This document shows positions 9,175 to 18,197 of a stretch of DNA of 64,000 nt, piece after piece. Within the stretch, counting starts at the first letter, position 1, and every line of letters begins with the position of its first letter. The position numbers and the translations under genes were made by a program. Origin of the DNA: Neorhizobium galegae bv. officinalis. Its GTDB lineage: Bacteria > Pseudomonadota > Alphaproteobacteria > Rhizobiales > Rhizobiaceae. The stretch covers positions 186,001-250,000 of the forward strand of contig CCRI01000005.1 in assembly GCA_000985875.1 (NCBI GenBank), written 5' to 3'. Below the pieces are notes generated by a model. That model worked only from the letters and a program-made list of their open reading frames with translations. It had not been told where the DNA came from and ran no database searches.

Positions 9175-10170
9175 TCAGGACTCCATCTTGCGGCCAAGCC
9201 GCAGCTGTATGAGCGTCAGGGCCAGCAGCACGAGACCCATCAGCACCGACGCCGCCGAGGCGAGCCCGAAAAGGCGCAGGTCGCTGCCGAAGGCCATCTG
9301 GTAGATGTACTGCACGATGAAGCTGTTTGCGGTGCCGGGCCCGCCGCCATTGGTCAGCACCCAGGCTTCGTCGAAGATCTGGACCGAGCGGATCATCAAG
9401 AGGATCAGCACGACGAGCAGGTTCGGCCCGAGAAGCGGAAGCGTGATCCGGAAAAGCGTGCGCCGGGGCGAGGCCGCATCGATCGAGGCGGCTTCGTAAA
9501 GATCCTTCGGAATGGCCTGCAGGCCGGCCAGAAGGATCAGCGTATAGAAGCCCATATGGAACCAGACGGAAACGACGACCACGAAGAAACGCGACCAGCC
9601 GACGTCCAGCAGAAAGATTTCCGGCGGTACGCCGAGCATTTGCAGGAAGGCGTTGAGCAGGCCGTTGCGGTCCAGGAACCATTTCCAGATCAGGCCGATG
9701 ACGACCGGGGACAGCAGGACGGGATAAAAGAACATGGCCCGGAAGAAACCGCGCGCGGCCATCGCCCGGTTGAGGATGAGAGCCGTCACCAATGCCACGA
9801 GCAGGGTCGCGGCGACGTTGAAGCCGACGAACCAGAGCGTGTTCCAGACCGCCGTCCAGAACAGGGACTCGCGGCAGCTCCCCGGACGAAGGTAATCTTC
9901 GCACTGCAGGAGCTGGCGGAAATTGTCGAAGCCGACGAAAGGCCGCTCCGACACGAAAAGGCCGGTGCCGCCGGTAAAGGCATAACCGACCGCGATGGCG
10001 ATCGGCAGGAAGGTGAAGATGCCGAAAAGGATGAGATTCGGCGCGAGGAACAGATAGGGCATCCGCTTCCTGCCCATCAGCCGCTCGAACCCGTTGATGG
10101 GCGCCTCGACGACGCCCATGACGAAGTCGAGGGCGCGGCCGCCGAGATCGGTCGCCTTAGGCGTGCTCAT
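9175..10170 (-). CDS. Sugar ABC transporter permease, MalF/UgpA type
   Basis: First permease of the importer, 331 residues from MSTPKATDLG. It has about six membrane segments and the EAA motif DLYEAASIDAASPRRTLFRITLP. The tract LTNGGGPGTANSFIVQYIY is typical of the family. The start at 10170 has GGAG eight bases upstream; an ATG six bases earlier has poor spacing. It overlaps the end of the ATPase gene by about 14 bases, so the operon is tightly coupled. Confidence 0.9.
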   Translation of the reverse strand: MSTPKATDLGGRALDFVMGVVEAPINGFERLMGRKRMPYLFLAPNLILFGIFTFLPIAIAVGYAFTGGTGLFVSERPFVGFDNFRQLLQCEDYLRPGSCRESLFWTAVWNTLWFVGFNVAATLLVALVTALILNRAMAARGFFRAMFFYPVLLSPVVIGLIWKWFLDRNGLLNAFLQMLGVPPEIFLLDVGWSRFFVVVVSVWFHMGFYTLILLAGLQAIPKDLYEAASIDAASPRRTLFRITLPLLGPNLLVVLILLMIRSVQIFDEAWVLTNGGGPGTANSFIVQYIYQMAFGSDLRLFGLASAASVLMGLVLLALTLIQLRLGRKMES

Positions 10171-11275
10171 GGACATCACTCCGCTGGCTGACCGATTGCG
10201 GCAAGGCAAGGCCGCTATCGGGATCGAAGACGTGCACCCGGCCGGGTAACGGCATGATCCGCAAAAGGTCGCCGGGCCGCGGCGCGAAATGGCCGGTCTG
10301 ATGAACGATGATCTGTTCGTCCCGCCCCTCGAGCGTCCCGTAGACATAGGTCTCGGTTCCAAGGCTCTCGTGATACTGGACCACGAACGGCAGTCCTTCG
10401 TCGCCGACCGCGAAATGCGCGGGCCGTATGCCGACAAGCACGGCCTGGCCCGCTTTCGCCGCGGTGGGATCGATCGACGCTGTGAGCGGCGCGCCGTAGC
10501 CGGCGTCGATCGTCACCCCGGCTTCGCCAAGCGCCGTCACCTTGCCCTTCAGCATGTTCATCCGCGGCGAGCCCAGGAAGCCAGCCACGAAGAGGTTCCT
10601 CGGGTTGTCGAAAAGTTCGAGCGGCGTTCCGACCTGCTCGATCCGCCCGCCGTTGAGCACGACGATCTCGTCGGCCATGGTCATCGCCTCGACCTGGTCG
10701 TGGGTGACGTAGATCATCGTCGTTCTCAACTGGCGATGCAGCCGGGTGATTTCCGCCCTTGTCTGGACGCGCAGCGCCGCGTCGAGGTTCGAGAGAGGCT
10801 CGTCGAAAAGGAAGATATCGGGGTTGCGCACGATGGCGCGCCCGATCGCGACACGCTGGCGCTGGCCGCCGGAAAGCTGCCGCGGCTTGCGATCCAGATA
10901 GGGTTCGATCGCCAGCATGCGCGCCGCCTCCCCGATCCGCGTCTCGATTTCGCTGCGCTTGAATTTCAGGTTCTCGAGCCCGAAGGCGAGGTTCTTGCGC
11001 ACGCTCATGTGGGGATAGAGTGCATAGGACTGGAAGACCATGGCGATCTTCCGCTCCGCCGGCGAAAGCTGGACGACGTCACGCCCGCCGATCTCGATGC
11101 CGCCGGCGCTGATGTCCTCCAACCCCGCGATGATCCTCAGAAGAGTCGACTTGCCGCAGCCGGACGGGCCGACGAAAACGACGAACTTGCCGTTGTCGAT
11201 CGTCAGGTCGATGCCGTGCAGAACGGTCAGCGCGCCGAACGCCTTGGTGACATTCGTAAGTTTCAGATTTCCCAT
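10157..11275 (-). CDS. Sugar ABC transporter ATPase, UgpC/MalK family
   Basis: Energises import by the two adjacent permeases. In 372 residues it shows Walker [10 protein letters not shown] (36-44), signature LSGGQ (134-138), Walker B FLFDEP (155-160), the D-loop SNLDA and the switch histidine in YVTHDQ. The C-terminal extension from about 240 is the OB-fold regulatory domain of MalK-type ATPases. Its start overlaps the end of the GH28 gene by 13 bases. Confidence 0.93.
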   Translation of the reverse strand: MGNLKLTNVTKAFGALTVLHGIDLTIDNGKFVVFVGPSGCGKSTLLRIIAGLEDISAGGIEIGGRDVVQLSPAERKIAMVFQSYALYPHMSVRKNLAFGLENLKFKRSEIETRIGEAARMLAIEPYLDRKPRQLSGGQRQRVAIGRAIVRNPDIFLFDEPLSNLDAALRVQTRAEITRLHRQLRTTMIYVTHDQVEAMTMADEIVVLNGGRIEQVGTPLELFDNPRNLFVAGFLGSPRMNMLKGKVTALGEAGVTIDAGYGAPLTASIDPTAAKAGQAVLVGIRPAHFAVGDEGLPFVVQYHESLGTETYVYGTLEGRDEQIIVHQTGHFAPRPGDLLRIMPLPGRVHVFDPDSGLALPQSVSQRSDVHEHA

Positions 11276-12627
11276 TCCCTGCTCCCGTCAGGTTCAGTCA
11301 CTTTATGGATGACGCTTTGGACGTTCCAGCCTTCCGGTATCGGTTGCGGCCTTTCGAAATGCGTCTCCTCGATCGTAATCCCCTCTATGCCGGCGGTGAA
11401 AAGCGCCGGCATGCCTCCCGGGTAGTCGACAAGGCCGACCACCCGTCCGTCCGCACCCTTCGTCCATGCATTCGCGCGCCCGGCAGCGTCCGCGCTCGGT
11501 GCGATATCCGCGTTGGTCGGCCTCAGATCATAGCGAAGTCCCGTTCCAAGCAGGCCTCTTCTCTGCCGCAGCCGCAGCCGCGAAAGCCTGGCGCCGTGGA
11601 TTTTCGCGGCGGAGGTCGAAACGAGCGCGATCGCCCCGTCCATTTGACCCTGGAGGTCCTCGACGACGAGGTTTCGAACGGCGCCGGCACGGCGGGTGGG
11701 AATGCGGTCCACCACCGTCACCGTCAGCGCTTCGCCCGATCCCCAGAAGCCGTCGAGCGTCTCGTGGCAGTCGACCTCTATCCGGGAGAAGCGGATGTCG
11801 GTCATGTGCCCGCCGTCGCGCGAAAACAGGCCCAATCCCCGGTTTGACCCGTGAACGCGGCAGTCCTCGAAGACGACGTCGGTGAAATCGCCGAAGGACT
11901 CCGTGCCGAGTTTCAGCGCGCAGCTGTTGCTTTCGACCACGCAGCGTCGCACGAGCACGTTTTCGCATTGCCCGATCGCCTGGCCGTCCGGTCCGGCGCT
12001 GGTCTTCAGGCAGATGCCGTCATCGGCCGTCGATATGACACAGTCCTCCACAACCGCGTACCGGCAGGCGTCGAGCACGAGGCCGTCGGTATTCGGCATG
12101 CGCCGGTTGTTCGACACCTTCACGCCGCCGACATAGACGTCGTCGCAATTGACGAGGTGCAGCGTCCACATTGGCGAATCGAGGATTTCCAACCCCTCGA
12201 TCCGGACACCGCGGCAGGATTCGAAGACGACCACCCGCGGGCGGAACTCCGCCGGTACAAGGGTGCCCATCGCCTCGTCGTTGCCGGCGATGAAATGTTC
12301 GCCGCCCGCCTCGATCCGTCCAGGCCCGGTCAGGGCTATGCCCGTCGCGTTTCTGGCAACGATCATGGCCCGGTTCGACTTCTCGGCGATAACCGACACC
12401 GACGTCTCCCCGTAAGCCCCGTAGTCGGCCGCCGGGCGCAGGATCGCACCCTTTGCCAGATGAAGCTCGACGCCGGATTGCAGCCTCAGCCCGCGCGTAT
12501 TGTGGGTGCCTTCTGCAAGTTCCACACAGCCGCCTCCACGTGCTGCGACCTCATCGATCGCCGCCTGAATGCGCGCCGTCTCATCCTCCTGCACGGGCTC
12601 GATGAGAAGGGACGGGAACCTGTTCAT
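11263..12627 (-). CDS. GH28 polygalacturonase-family glycoside hydrolase
   Basis: Right-handed beta-helix hydrolase, probably acting on galacturonic-acid or rhamnogalacturonan oligosaccharides. GH28 landmarks are visible in 454 residues: NTDG at 179-182, the catalytic pair in TADDGICLK (D202, D203) and RGLGLFSR at 263-270. The position of the classical GHG motif holds GTES (241-244), so it belongs to a divergent bacterial subgroup with exo or rhamnogalacturonan specificity rather than classic endo-polygalacturonase; that is inference. No signal peptide is seen, so it likely works in the cytoplasm on imported oligomers. It overlaps the neighbouring genes on both sides. Confidence 0.88.
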   Translation of the reverse strand: MNRFPSLLIEPVQEDETARIQAAIDEVAARGGGCVELAEGTHNTRGLRLQSGVELHLAKGAILRPAADYGAYGETSVSVIAEKSNRAMIVARNATGIALTGPGRIEAGGEHFIAGNDEAMGTLVPAEFRPRVVVFESCRGVRIEGLEILDSPMWTLHLVNCDDVYVGGVKVSNNRRMPNTDGLVLDACRYAVVEDCVISTADDGICLKTSAGPDGQAIGQCENVLVRRCVVESNSCALKLGTESFGDFTDVVFEDCRVHGSNRGLGLFSRDGGHMTDIRFSRIEVDCHETLDGFWGSGEALTVTVVDRIPTRRAGAVRNLVVEDLQGQMDGAIALVSTSAAKIHGARLSRLRLRQRRGLLGTGLRYDLRPTNADIAPSADAAGRANAWTKGADGRVVGLVDYPGGMPALFTAGIEGITIEETHFERPQPIPEGWNVQSVIHKVTEPDGSREWEI

Positions 12628-13718
12628 GCACCCTCCTCGCCCTCGAGCAGGACTTCCGTCAAAAGCAGCATCGTCAGCGCCTGCCCGTAAGGGGTCGGCA
12701 GGTTGGGGATCCGACGATAAAATTCCAGGTCGTGCCCCATCGGCGTGCCATCCGAAACGCCCTGGACGACGCCCTCGTCATCGACCTGGGAGAGCACGGC
12801 CGAAAGCGCACGCTCCGCATGAACCCGGTTGGAAGGATCGAGGATGCCCGCGCCGATGCCACGCAGGATACCGTAGGCGATCCCGGCCGTCGCCGATGTT
12901 TCAAGGGGCGATGTCGGGTCGTCGAGCAGTGTATGGAACATGCCGTCGGGGCGCTGCAGCCGCTTCAGCGAGCTGACCTGGCTCGCAAGCACATTCGACA
13001 GGAAACGCTTGTCCTTTTCCTCAAGGTCGGGAACGAGCTCGAACAGTTCGGGAATGGCAACCGTGATCCAGGCGTTGCCGCGCGCCCAGAAGGCCCTGGC
13101 GAAATTGTGCCGGCCATTGAAGGTCCAGCCATGATACCAGAGGCCGGTGACCGGGTCGGACAGATAGCGGGTATGCACCATGAACTGGTAGACGGCCTCA
13201 TCGATCCAGTCGCGACGCCCGCAGGCGACGCCCGCCCGTGCCAGAAACAGGCCAGCCATGAACAGCGTATCGTCCCAGAGCTCGCCGTCGTTCAACCGTT
13301 CCTTGACGACATGCTGAAAGCCGCCGTCCTCGGTCTTCGGAAGCCGGTGGACGAGCCAGTCCGCCCAGTCCTCGACCAGCGCGCGGAAATCCGGCCTGTC
13401 GACATGGTCGATAAGGATGGCGAGCGGCAGCATGGGCGCCGTGCTGTTGATCTGCCGCGGAGGCAGGCCCCGGCCGATTTGCCGGCCGTACCAGGCGACC
13501 AGATCGTCGATGGCCTTCCGGTCGCCGGCGGCAAGCGCACGGCGCAGGAACCCGTAGAGGCCGACGCCGACTTCCCAGTCCCATTCGTCGAACTGGATAC
13601 CGCCGTCCGCATCGGCACCGGCAAGGCCTTCCTTGATGCCCTTGAGGCGGCTGAACGCAACCGCGACCTGATCGATCGTCTCCTGCAGGGCCGGTTTGTT
13701 GAGGGTCATCGAATCCAT
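12624..13718 (-). CDS. GH105 unsaturated rhamnogalacturonyl hydrolase-like protein
   Basis: Removes the unsaturated uronic acid left by rhamnogalacturonan lyases, as YteR/YesR do. The 364-residue sequence fits an (alpha/alpha)6 barrel and contains the family core ELWDDTLFMAGLF, with D150 aligned by motif to the catalytic Asp of YteR, and the later RHNFARAFWARGNAW tract. There is no signal peptide. The start may be the internal ATG four codons in (MTLNK). It overlaps GH28 by four bases and forms with it an intracellular pectin-oligomer degradation pair. Confidence 0.87.
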   Translation of the reverse strand: MDSMTLNKPALQETIDQVAVAFSRLKGIKEGLAGADADGGIQFDEWDWEVGVGLYGFLRRALAAGDRKAIDDLVAWYGRQIGRGLPPRQINSTAPMLPLAILIDHVDRPDFRALVEDWADWLVHRLPKTEDGGFQHVVKERLNDGELWDDTLFMAGLFLARAGVACGRRDWIDEAVYQFMVHTRYLSDPVTGLWYHGWTFNGRHNFARAFWARGNAWITVAIPELFELVPDLEEKDKRFLSNVLASQVSSLKRLQRPDGMFHTLLDDPTSPLETSATAGIAYGILRGIGAGILDPSNRVHAERALSAVLSQVDDEGVVQGVSDGTPMGHDLEFYRRIPNLPTPYGQALTMLLLTEVLLEGEEGA

Positions 13719-13733
13719 CGGTCGGAATGTCCT

Positions 13734-16250
13734 TTATGCATAGAATGGATGGTCGCCGGCAGCGGTCGTGCTGTCATAGGTCAGGATCGGCACGGGCTGG
13801 TCGTGGACGAAGGGTCGCGGCTCTCCGCCGACGGTGAATTCTCCGGCATAGGAGAGCGCGAGCGTCTCGCGGCCCGGCGGAGAAAGGCTCAGCACCCTGC
13901 TTTCGGCGTCGAAAGAGACGGAGGTGGCGCGGATACGTTCGACGAAACGATGGAAAGCGGTTTCGTCGCCCGCGCCCACCACGGCCGCCCAGCCGGTGAG
14001 GGCGCCCTCGGAGCGCACTTCACGTCCGGCGGTCGCTCCGTCGGTCACGAGTTCAAGTCCGTTCGTTGCATAAAGTGCCGCAAAACCCCGGCCTGAGCGG
14101 GTCAGGAGCCAGTTTCCGTCGATGGCGACCTCGTCGAGGCCGTCACGACCGAGATAGGCATGGGTCCAGGCATGGCGCGTGCCTTCCGTGTCGGCGATCA
14201 GCAGGGCGACGTCACGATATTGCATAACGCGCGGCAGGACGCCGTTGCCGGCCCAATAGGACGGGCGCTGCGTGCCCCAGGGGTCGTCTTCGCCGGGATG
14301 ATTGACCCAGAGCCTCGCCATCGGGTGGCCGGCAAGCCGGATATCGAGCACGTGCTGCTGGTGGCCCCGCCGGCCAGTCTTGTGATCAATGACCGTAGAG
14401 AGCTGCGAAGCTTGCGTCTTGAAGAGCACGAGCTTGCCGCTTTCGAGCCCCTGGGCATAACGCGCTTCGATCGAGCGTCCCTGCACCAGCTGGGCATATT
14501 CCGGCAGGTCGGCCGGCGGGGTGTAGGAGCCGGCGCAGAACATCGGCAGGGAGGCGACGCCGCCGTTCAGCCAGCCGCTGCCGAATGCCACGCGGGCGAA
14601 TGGCGCCAGTTCCGTCAGGGGGCCGGCCCTCAGTTCCTTGTCGTAGGCGCGCCCCTGTGAACCGGCGGGAACGCCCGCCAGCGTGTGCAGCGCGATCATC
14701 CGGAAGATCAGATCCAGCTGATATCGGGCGCGCGGAGCGATATCGTCGCTACCCCAGCGCTCAAGGGCCAGCAGACCGATAAAATCCACCGGATAATAGG
14801 CTGCGGAATTCCACTCGGCGAGGCCGTGCGCCTCGACGCTGTCGAACCAGCGGCGAAGCCGGTCTTCCGCCAGCTGCGCCTGCTCGCGACCCGTCCTACC
14901 GGAAGCGGAGAATACGGTATCCGGCATCAGACTGCCGGCAATGAACTGGCTCGTGTGGAAACACAGGACATGGTTCTCGCTCCAGAACCACATCACGTCG
15001 TTGCCGGGCTCGTCCACCCAGTAGCGGTAGCCCGCGACGGATGCGCGGATTCTGGCCGCGGTCTCGGGCGACAAGACGTGCTCGTATTGCCCGAGAAGCC
15101 AGAGGAGCGGCACCATGACGAAATCCGAGCAATCCTCCCGCCGGTCGATGACCTCGAGGGTGGCCGTGATGATCCTTTCCATCGCTTCGCGGTCGATCTC
15201 GCCGACTGCCGCCATGGCAAGCACGCGGCCGATCCGTTCGGCGCCGAAACGGGCGCTGAAGACGAGCGCCTCGCGCTTGCGCTCAGCAAGGGTCGCCGCG
15301 GCCCGAGGCAGTTGGAGGCCGCTCATGAAGGCGGCGTCGATATGGCGGGCCACGGCTGCGGCGCCGGAACCGATCTTCAGCCTGATACCATGATAGCCGT
15401 CCGGCAGGCCCTTGATCGTGGGAGCGACCAGCCGTGTCTCGCCGGCGGCGAGGATCAGGTCGGCACGCGCCAGCACCGCCCGGTCATGGCCGTGACTATA
15501 GACTTCGATGCCGACGGGCAGATCGGCACCCGGCGGAGTGTCGAAGAGAATTTCCAGCGGGCGATCGACGAAAACGTCGGCGGCGGGGCGGATGGCGCGC
15601 GCAAGGAGCTCGAGCCGGCGGACCTCCTGCCGGTCAAGCGCGGTGGGCAAAGCGATGTCCAGCGGCTGGGTATCGGCCAGTTCCAATTCGAAGAACCAGA
15701 TCGTGTCCCGCTCCGCCAGGTCTTCGGTCAGCACGAGGATGTCATTGTCGCCGGCCTTCAGCGCCAGGAGGATCCCCGTCTCGCTCTCGACGTTGCGCCG
15801 GAAGGGCTCGAACCGCACCTGTTCCTCGCCGTTGACCCAGATCCGCACGCCGCCGCAGGTTCTCAGCCGCATCGGAACGTCGCGGGTGGCTTCGGCGCGG
15901 AAACTGCCGCACAGCCAGCGGCTGACATGGGTGGGCACGTGCCAGAAGCCGGTGAATTCGACACGACGATTCGGCCCCGGCAGGTTCAGGGAGGCCGGTT
16001 TCCAGCCGTTCTCGGGACGGATTTCCCGTCCGATCATCTGCGCCTGGAAGGCCTTTCTGCAAGGCAGGTCGCCAACATCCACGAAGCCGTTGATGAACCG
16101 GTAGTTGACACGATCTTCCGCCGGCGCGGGTTCACCCGGAAAATACGTCTTGCGCAAGTCCGAGACGACCCATGCGGTGAAGGTTTCGCCGGGGGCGACA
16201 TGATAGCTGGCGCCGCCCGAACGGGCTGCGGCCGCAGGTAGATGCTCCAT
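13734..16250 (-). CDS. Unassigned 838-residue protein of the pectin-oligosaccharide operon
   Basis: I do not recognise a named family. There is no signal peptide. Residues about 1-290 look like beta-rich modules (one stretch reads LRTCGGVRIWVNGEEQVRFEP, as in a jelly-roll binding fold). About 310-560 is Trp/His-rich and helical, with FWSENHVLCFHTSQFIAG, RRWFDSVEAHGLAEWNSAAY and LLALERWG, suggesting an (alpha/alpha) toroid. About 580-838 looks beta-rich again. This layout is common in polysaccharide lyases and hydrolases with a toroid plus beta-sandwich. It is the first gene of the leftward operon, 15 bases before GH105, directly across the promoter region from the binding protein, so a catalytic role on the same glycan is likely but unproven. 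Confidence 0.75.
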   Translation of the reverse strand: MEHLPAAAARSGGASYHVAPGETFTAWVVSDLRKTYFPGEPAPAEDRVNYRFINGFVDVGDLPCRKAFQAQMIGREIRPENGWKPASLNLPGPNRRVEFTGFWHVPTHVSRWLCGSFRAEATRDVPMRLRTCGGVRIWVNGEEQVRFEPFRRNVESETGILLALKAGDNDILVLTEDLAERDTIWFFELELADTQPLDIALPTALDRQEVRRLELLARAIRPAADVFVDRPLEILFDTPPGADLPVGIEVYSHGHDRAVLARADLILAAGETRLVAPTIKGLPDGYHGIRLKIGSGAAAVARHIDAAFMSGLQLPRAAATLAERKREALVFSARFGAERIGRVLAMAAVGEIDREAMERIITATLEVIDRREDCSDFVMVPLLWLLGQYEHVLSPETAARIRASVAGYRYWVDEPGNDVMWFWSENHVLCFHTSQFIAGSLMPDTVFSASGRTGREQAQLAEDRLRRWFDSVEAHGLAEWNSAAYYPVDFIGLLALERWGSDDIAPRARYQLDLIFRMIALHTLAGVPAGSQGRAYDKELRAGPLTELAPFARVAFGSGWLNGGVASLPMFCAGSYTPPADLPEYAQLVQGRSIEARYAQGLESGKLVLFKTQASQLSTVIDHKTGRRGHQQHVLDIRLAGHPMARLWVNHPGEDDPWGTQRPSYWAGNGVLPRVMQYRDVALLIADTEGTRHAWTHAYLGRDGLDEVAIDGNWLLTRSGRGFAALYATNGLELVTDGATAGREVRSEGALTGWAAVVGAGDETAFHRFVERIRATSVSFDAESRVLSLSPPGRETLALSYAGEFTVGGEPRPFVHDQPVPILTYDSTTAAGDHPFYA

Positions 16251-16268
16251 GACTGCCTCCCTCAGGCC

Positions 16269-16284
16269 ATGAAAATAATTTCAT
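16269..16284. promoter_or_regulatory. Operator-like inverted repeat, left copy
   Basis: ATGAAA-ATAA-TTTCAT, with perfect six-base arms, lies 19 bases before the leftward 838-residue gene. It is nearly identical to the palindrome at 16416-16429 in front of the divergent binding-protein gene, so one regulator probably controls both arms. Confidence 0.6.
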
Positions 16285-16415
16285 AATTCTAAACTTGCCG
16301 CTTCAGCTTTGTGAGCAGTTTCGAATTTAGGCGACAAGACAGCTTGACGTTTGGATTGTCAAGCTTCAAAAAGGAGAAATTCGAAGGAAAATCCGAAAGG
16401 AAACCTTCCGAATTG

Positions 16416-16429
16416 TGAAAATATTTTCA
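16416..16429. promoter_or_regulatory. Operator-like inverted repeat, right copy
   Basis: TGAAAATATTTTCA is a perfect 14-base palindrome immediately upstream of the GGGAGG ribosome site of the binding-protein gene. A protein bound here would overlap the start of the transcript or its leader. The centre is AT rather than the usual LacI CG. Confidence 0.6.
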
Positions 16430-16444
16430 TTGGGAGGATGAAAA

Positions 16445-17722
16445 ATGCAGAGGCTTCTATCAGGGATAAGTGCGTTCGTATTCTCGGCTTTCGCTCTTTC
16501 GGGCGCGGCCATGGCGGACGCCAAGACCATTACTTTCCTGTTCACCGACGACGACCAGGGTTATGTCGAACGCATGGCCGCCTTGAGCAAGGAGTTCGAG
16601 GCGTCGCATCCCGACGTCAAGGTCAATTTCGTATCGTCCGGCTATGATGCGGTGGTGAAACAACTGCCGGTCCAGCTGGCGGCGGGCAAGGGACCGGATC
16701 TCGCCAAGATCACCGACTGGCAGCTCGCCCCCTATTATCTCGACATGCGCTCCTACATGAAGGACCCGGACACCTTCGCCAAGCTCCACGGAGACAGCCT
16801 CAACCAGCTTCGCCTGCCTAACATCAACGACCCGAAGTCGATCAACGGTTACGTGGCGTCCCAGACGCTGAACCTGCCGTTCGTCAACAAGACCTTGTTC
16901 GAGCAGGCCGGCGAACCCCTGCCCGGCCCGAAGGCCACGCTCAAGCAGATCGTGGAGGCCTCGGCCCGCGTCGCAAAGGCGACGGGCGCGCAGATCCCCT
17001 TTACCATGGACCGGTCGGGCCACCGCTTCTCGGGCGGCGCCTATTCCTACGGCTCGGTCTATGTGAAGGACGGCAAGTTCAACTTCCCGGATGCAGGCGC
17101 CCGCAAATATATCGCGGACCTTTATTCCTGGACCCAGAACGGCAGTTTCCCGAAGGAAATGTGGGGGGCGGCCGGCGGCTCGCAGTACAAGAACATGGGC
17201 GACGAATTCGTCAACGGCAATGTCGTCACCTATCTGGCCGGCAACTGGATGGTGAACCCCTTCCAGAAGAAGATCGGCAACGCGTTCCAGTGGACTGCCA
17301 TCAACGCACCCTGCGGCGATGCGGGTTGCTATGCGATGCCGGGTGCGACCGCGATCGTCGGCTTCAAGCGCACGGAACATCCCGAAGCGGTCGCCCAGTT
17401 CATCGAGTTTCTCGGTTCCGAGAAGGTGCAGCGCGAAATCGCCGAAACCTATGTCATCCTGACCGGAGCCGACATCAAGAACCCGCAATACAAGATCTCC
17501 AGCGACGACGCCAAGGCATCGATGGCGGTGTTTCTCGACAACAAGAAGAATGTTCCGCAGGCCGCGCGCGATTTCGAACGCATGAAGGGCGGGACGGCGA
17601 TCTACCAGCAGATCGTCCAGCGCATGAGCCAGCTCATCGTTGGCGAATTGAGCCTGGAGGAAACCTACAAGAACCTCGAGGCTGACGCCGGCAAGATCAA
17701 CGAGGCGCTGGCAGTCAAGTAA
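16445..17722 (+). CDS. Sugar ABC transporter substrate-binding protein (pectin oligosaccharide locus)
   Basis: Periplasmic family 1 solute-binding protein of 425 residues. The signal peptide MQRLLSGISAFVFSAFALSGAAMA is followed by mature sequence beginning near DAKTITFLF. The two-lobed family signature includes GKGPDLAKI and VVTYLAGNWMVNP. It is divergent from the operon that encodes its permeases, ATPase and glycosidases. It probably captures a short rhamnogalacturonan or galacturonan oligomer; the exact ligand cannot be read from sequence. GGGAGG precedes the ATG. Confidence 0.9.
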   Translation: MQRLLSGISAFVFSAFALSGAAMADAKTITFLFTDDDQGYVERMAALSKEFEASHPDVKVNFVSSGYDAVVKQLPVQLAAGKGPDLAKITDWQLAPYYLDMRSYMKDPDTFAKLHGDSLNQLRLPNINDPKSINGYVASQTLNLPFVNKTLFEQAGEPLPGPKATLKQIVEASARVAKATGAQIPFTMDRSGHRFSGGAYSYGSVYVKDGKFNFPDAGARKYIADLYSWTQNGSFPKEMWGAAGGSQYKNMGDEFVNGNVVTYLAGNWMVNPFQKKIGNAFQWTAINAPCGDAGCYAMPGATAIVGFKRTEHPEAVAQFIEFLGSEKVQREIAETYVILTGADIKNPQYKISSDDAKASMAVFLDNKKNVPQAARDFERMKGGTAIYQQIVQRMSQLIVGELSLEETYKNLEADAGKINEALAVK

Positions 17723-17730
17723 CACGACCA

Positions 17731-17764
17731 GGCATGCCGGGTAGCCAATTCAGCCCGGCATGCC
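17731..17764 (+). terminator. Stem-loop after the binding-protein gene
   Basis: Perfect 11-base arms GGCATGCCGGG and CCCGGCATGCC flank a 12-base loop, starting nine bases after the stop. There is no U-tract, so it may act as a transcript stabiliser or a Rho-assisted end. Confidence 0.6.
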
Positions 17765-17869
17765 TCATCTGGAAGAAGCAACTCTTGATCCGGCATCGGT
17801 TGCTTCGGCTGCCTGTCTCTAGGGCCGAACAGCGAGAGACCCGCCCCGATGGAATGACGCTGCGACGGC

Positions 17870-17962
17870 TTATCCGGCCGCGGCCCCGACTGCGGTCAAG
17901 CCGACAGCGAGCAAAGCCATGATGATCAGCAGCCAACGGGCCTGATACACACTCTCCTCCAT
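17870..17962 (-). CDS. 30-residue membrane microprotein
   Basis: The short frame encodes MEESVYQARWLL followed by a hydrophobic run (about residues 11-30, rich in I, L, A, V, G) and ends at a TAA. GGGAGG sits five bases before the ATG. An acidic head, one aromatic/basic QARW boundary and a single membrane helix make a plausible bitopic small protein. I do not recognise a family. It is alone on the minus strand in a 475-base interval otherwise lacking genes, pointing away from the secreted-protein cluster. Confidence 0.6.
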   Translation of the reverse strand: MEESVYQARWLLIIMALLAVGLTAVGAAAG

Positions 17963-18197
17963 CTGAACCTCCCTTTCCGAGACGCCCTGAACACCGCGAT
18001 GCGGCCGAAGTTCCGCGTTCGGGACCTTTTCCCCCTCGCACCAGACCTTGGTCGATGCTGCCCATGGGCTAAGGTCTCAGCCCTGATCGGACTGAAGCCC
18101 CTGGGCGGGAACATGCGCCGCCAAGAGCCAGTTTGTTCCGCAGCTTCGGAAAACGCTGTCGCGGTCGGAAGCATGTGGAAACTCAAGGAGATAAGAC

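Noticed and set aside
8114..9904. Very long open frame spanning both permease genes
   Set aside because: Codons upstream of 9172 lie over the neighbouring permease in another frame and lack membrane-protein character. The MSQG start with normal spacing is adequate.
14685..16241. 518-codon open frame opposite the 838-residue gene
   Set aside because: High-GC antisense shadow: His/Gly/Arg-rich, no ribosome site, no family features.
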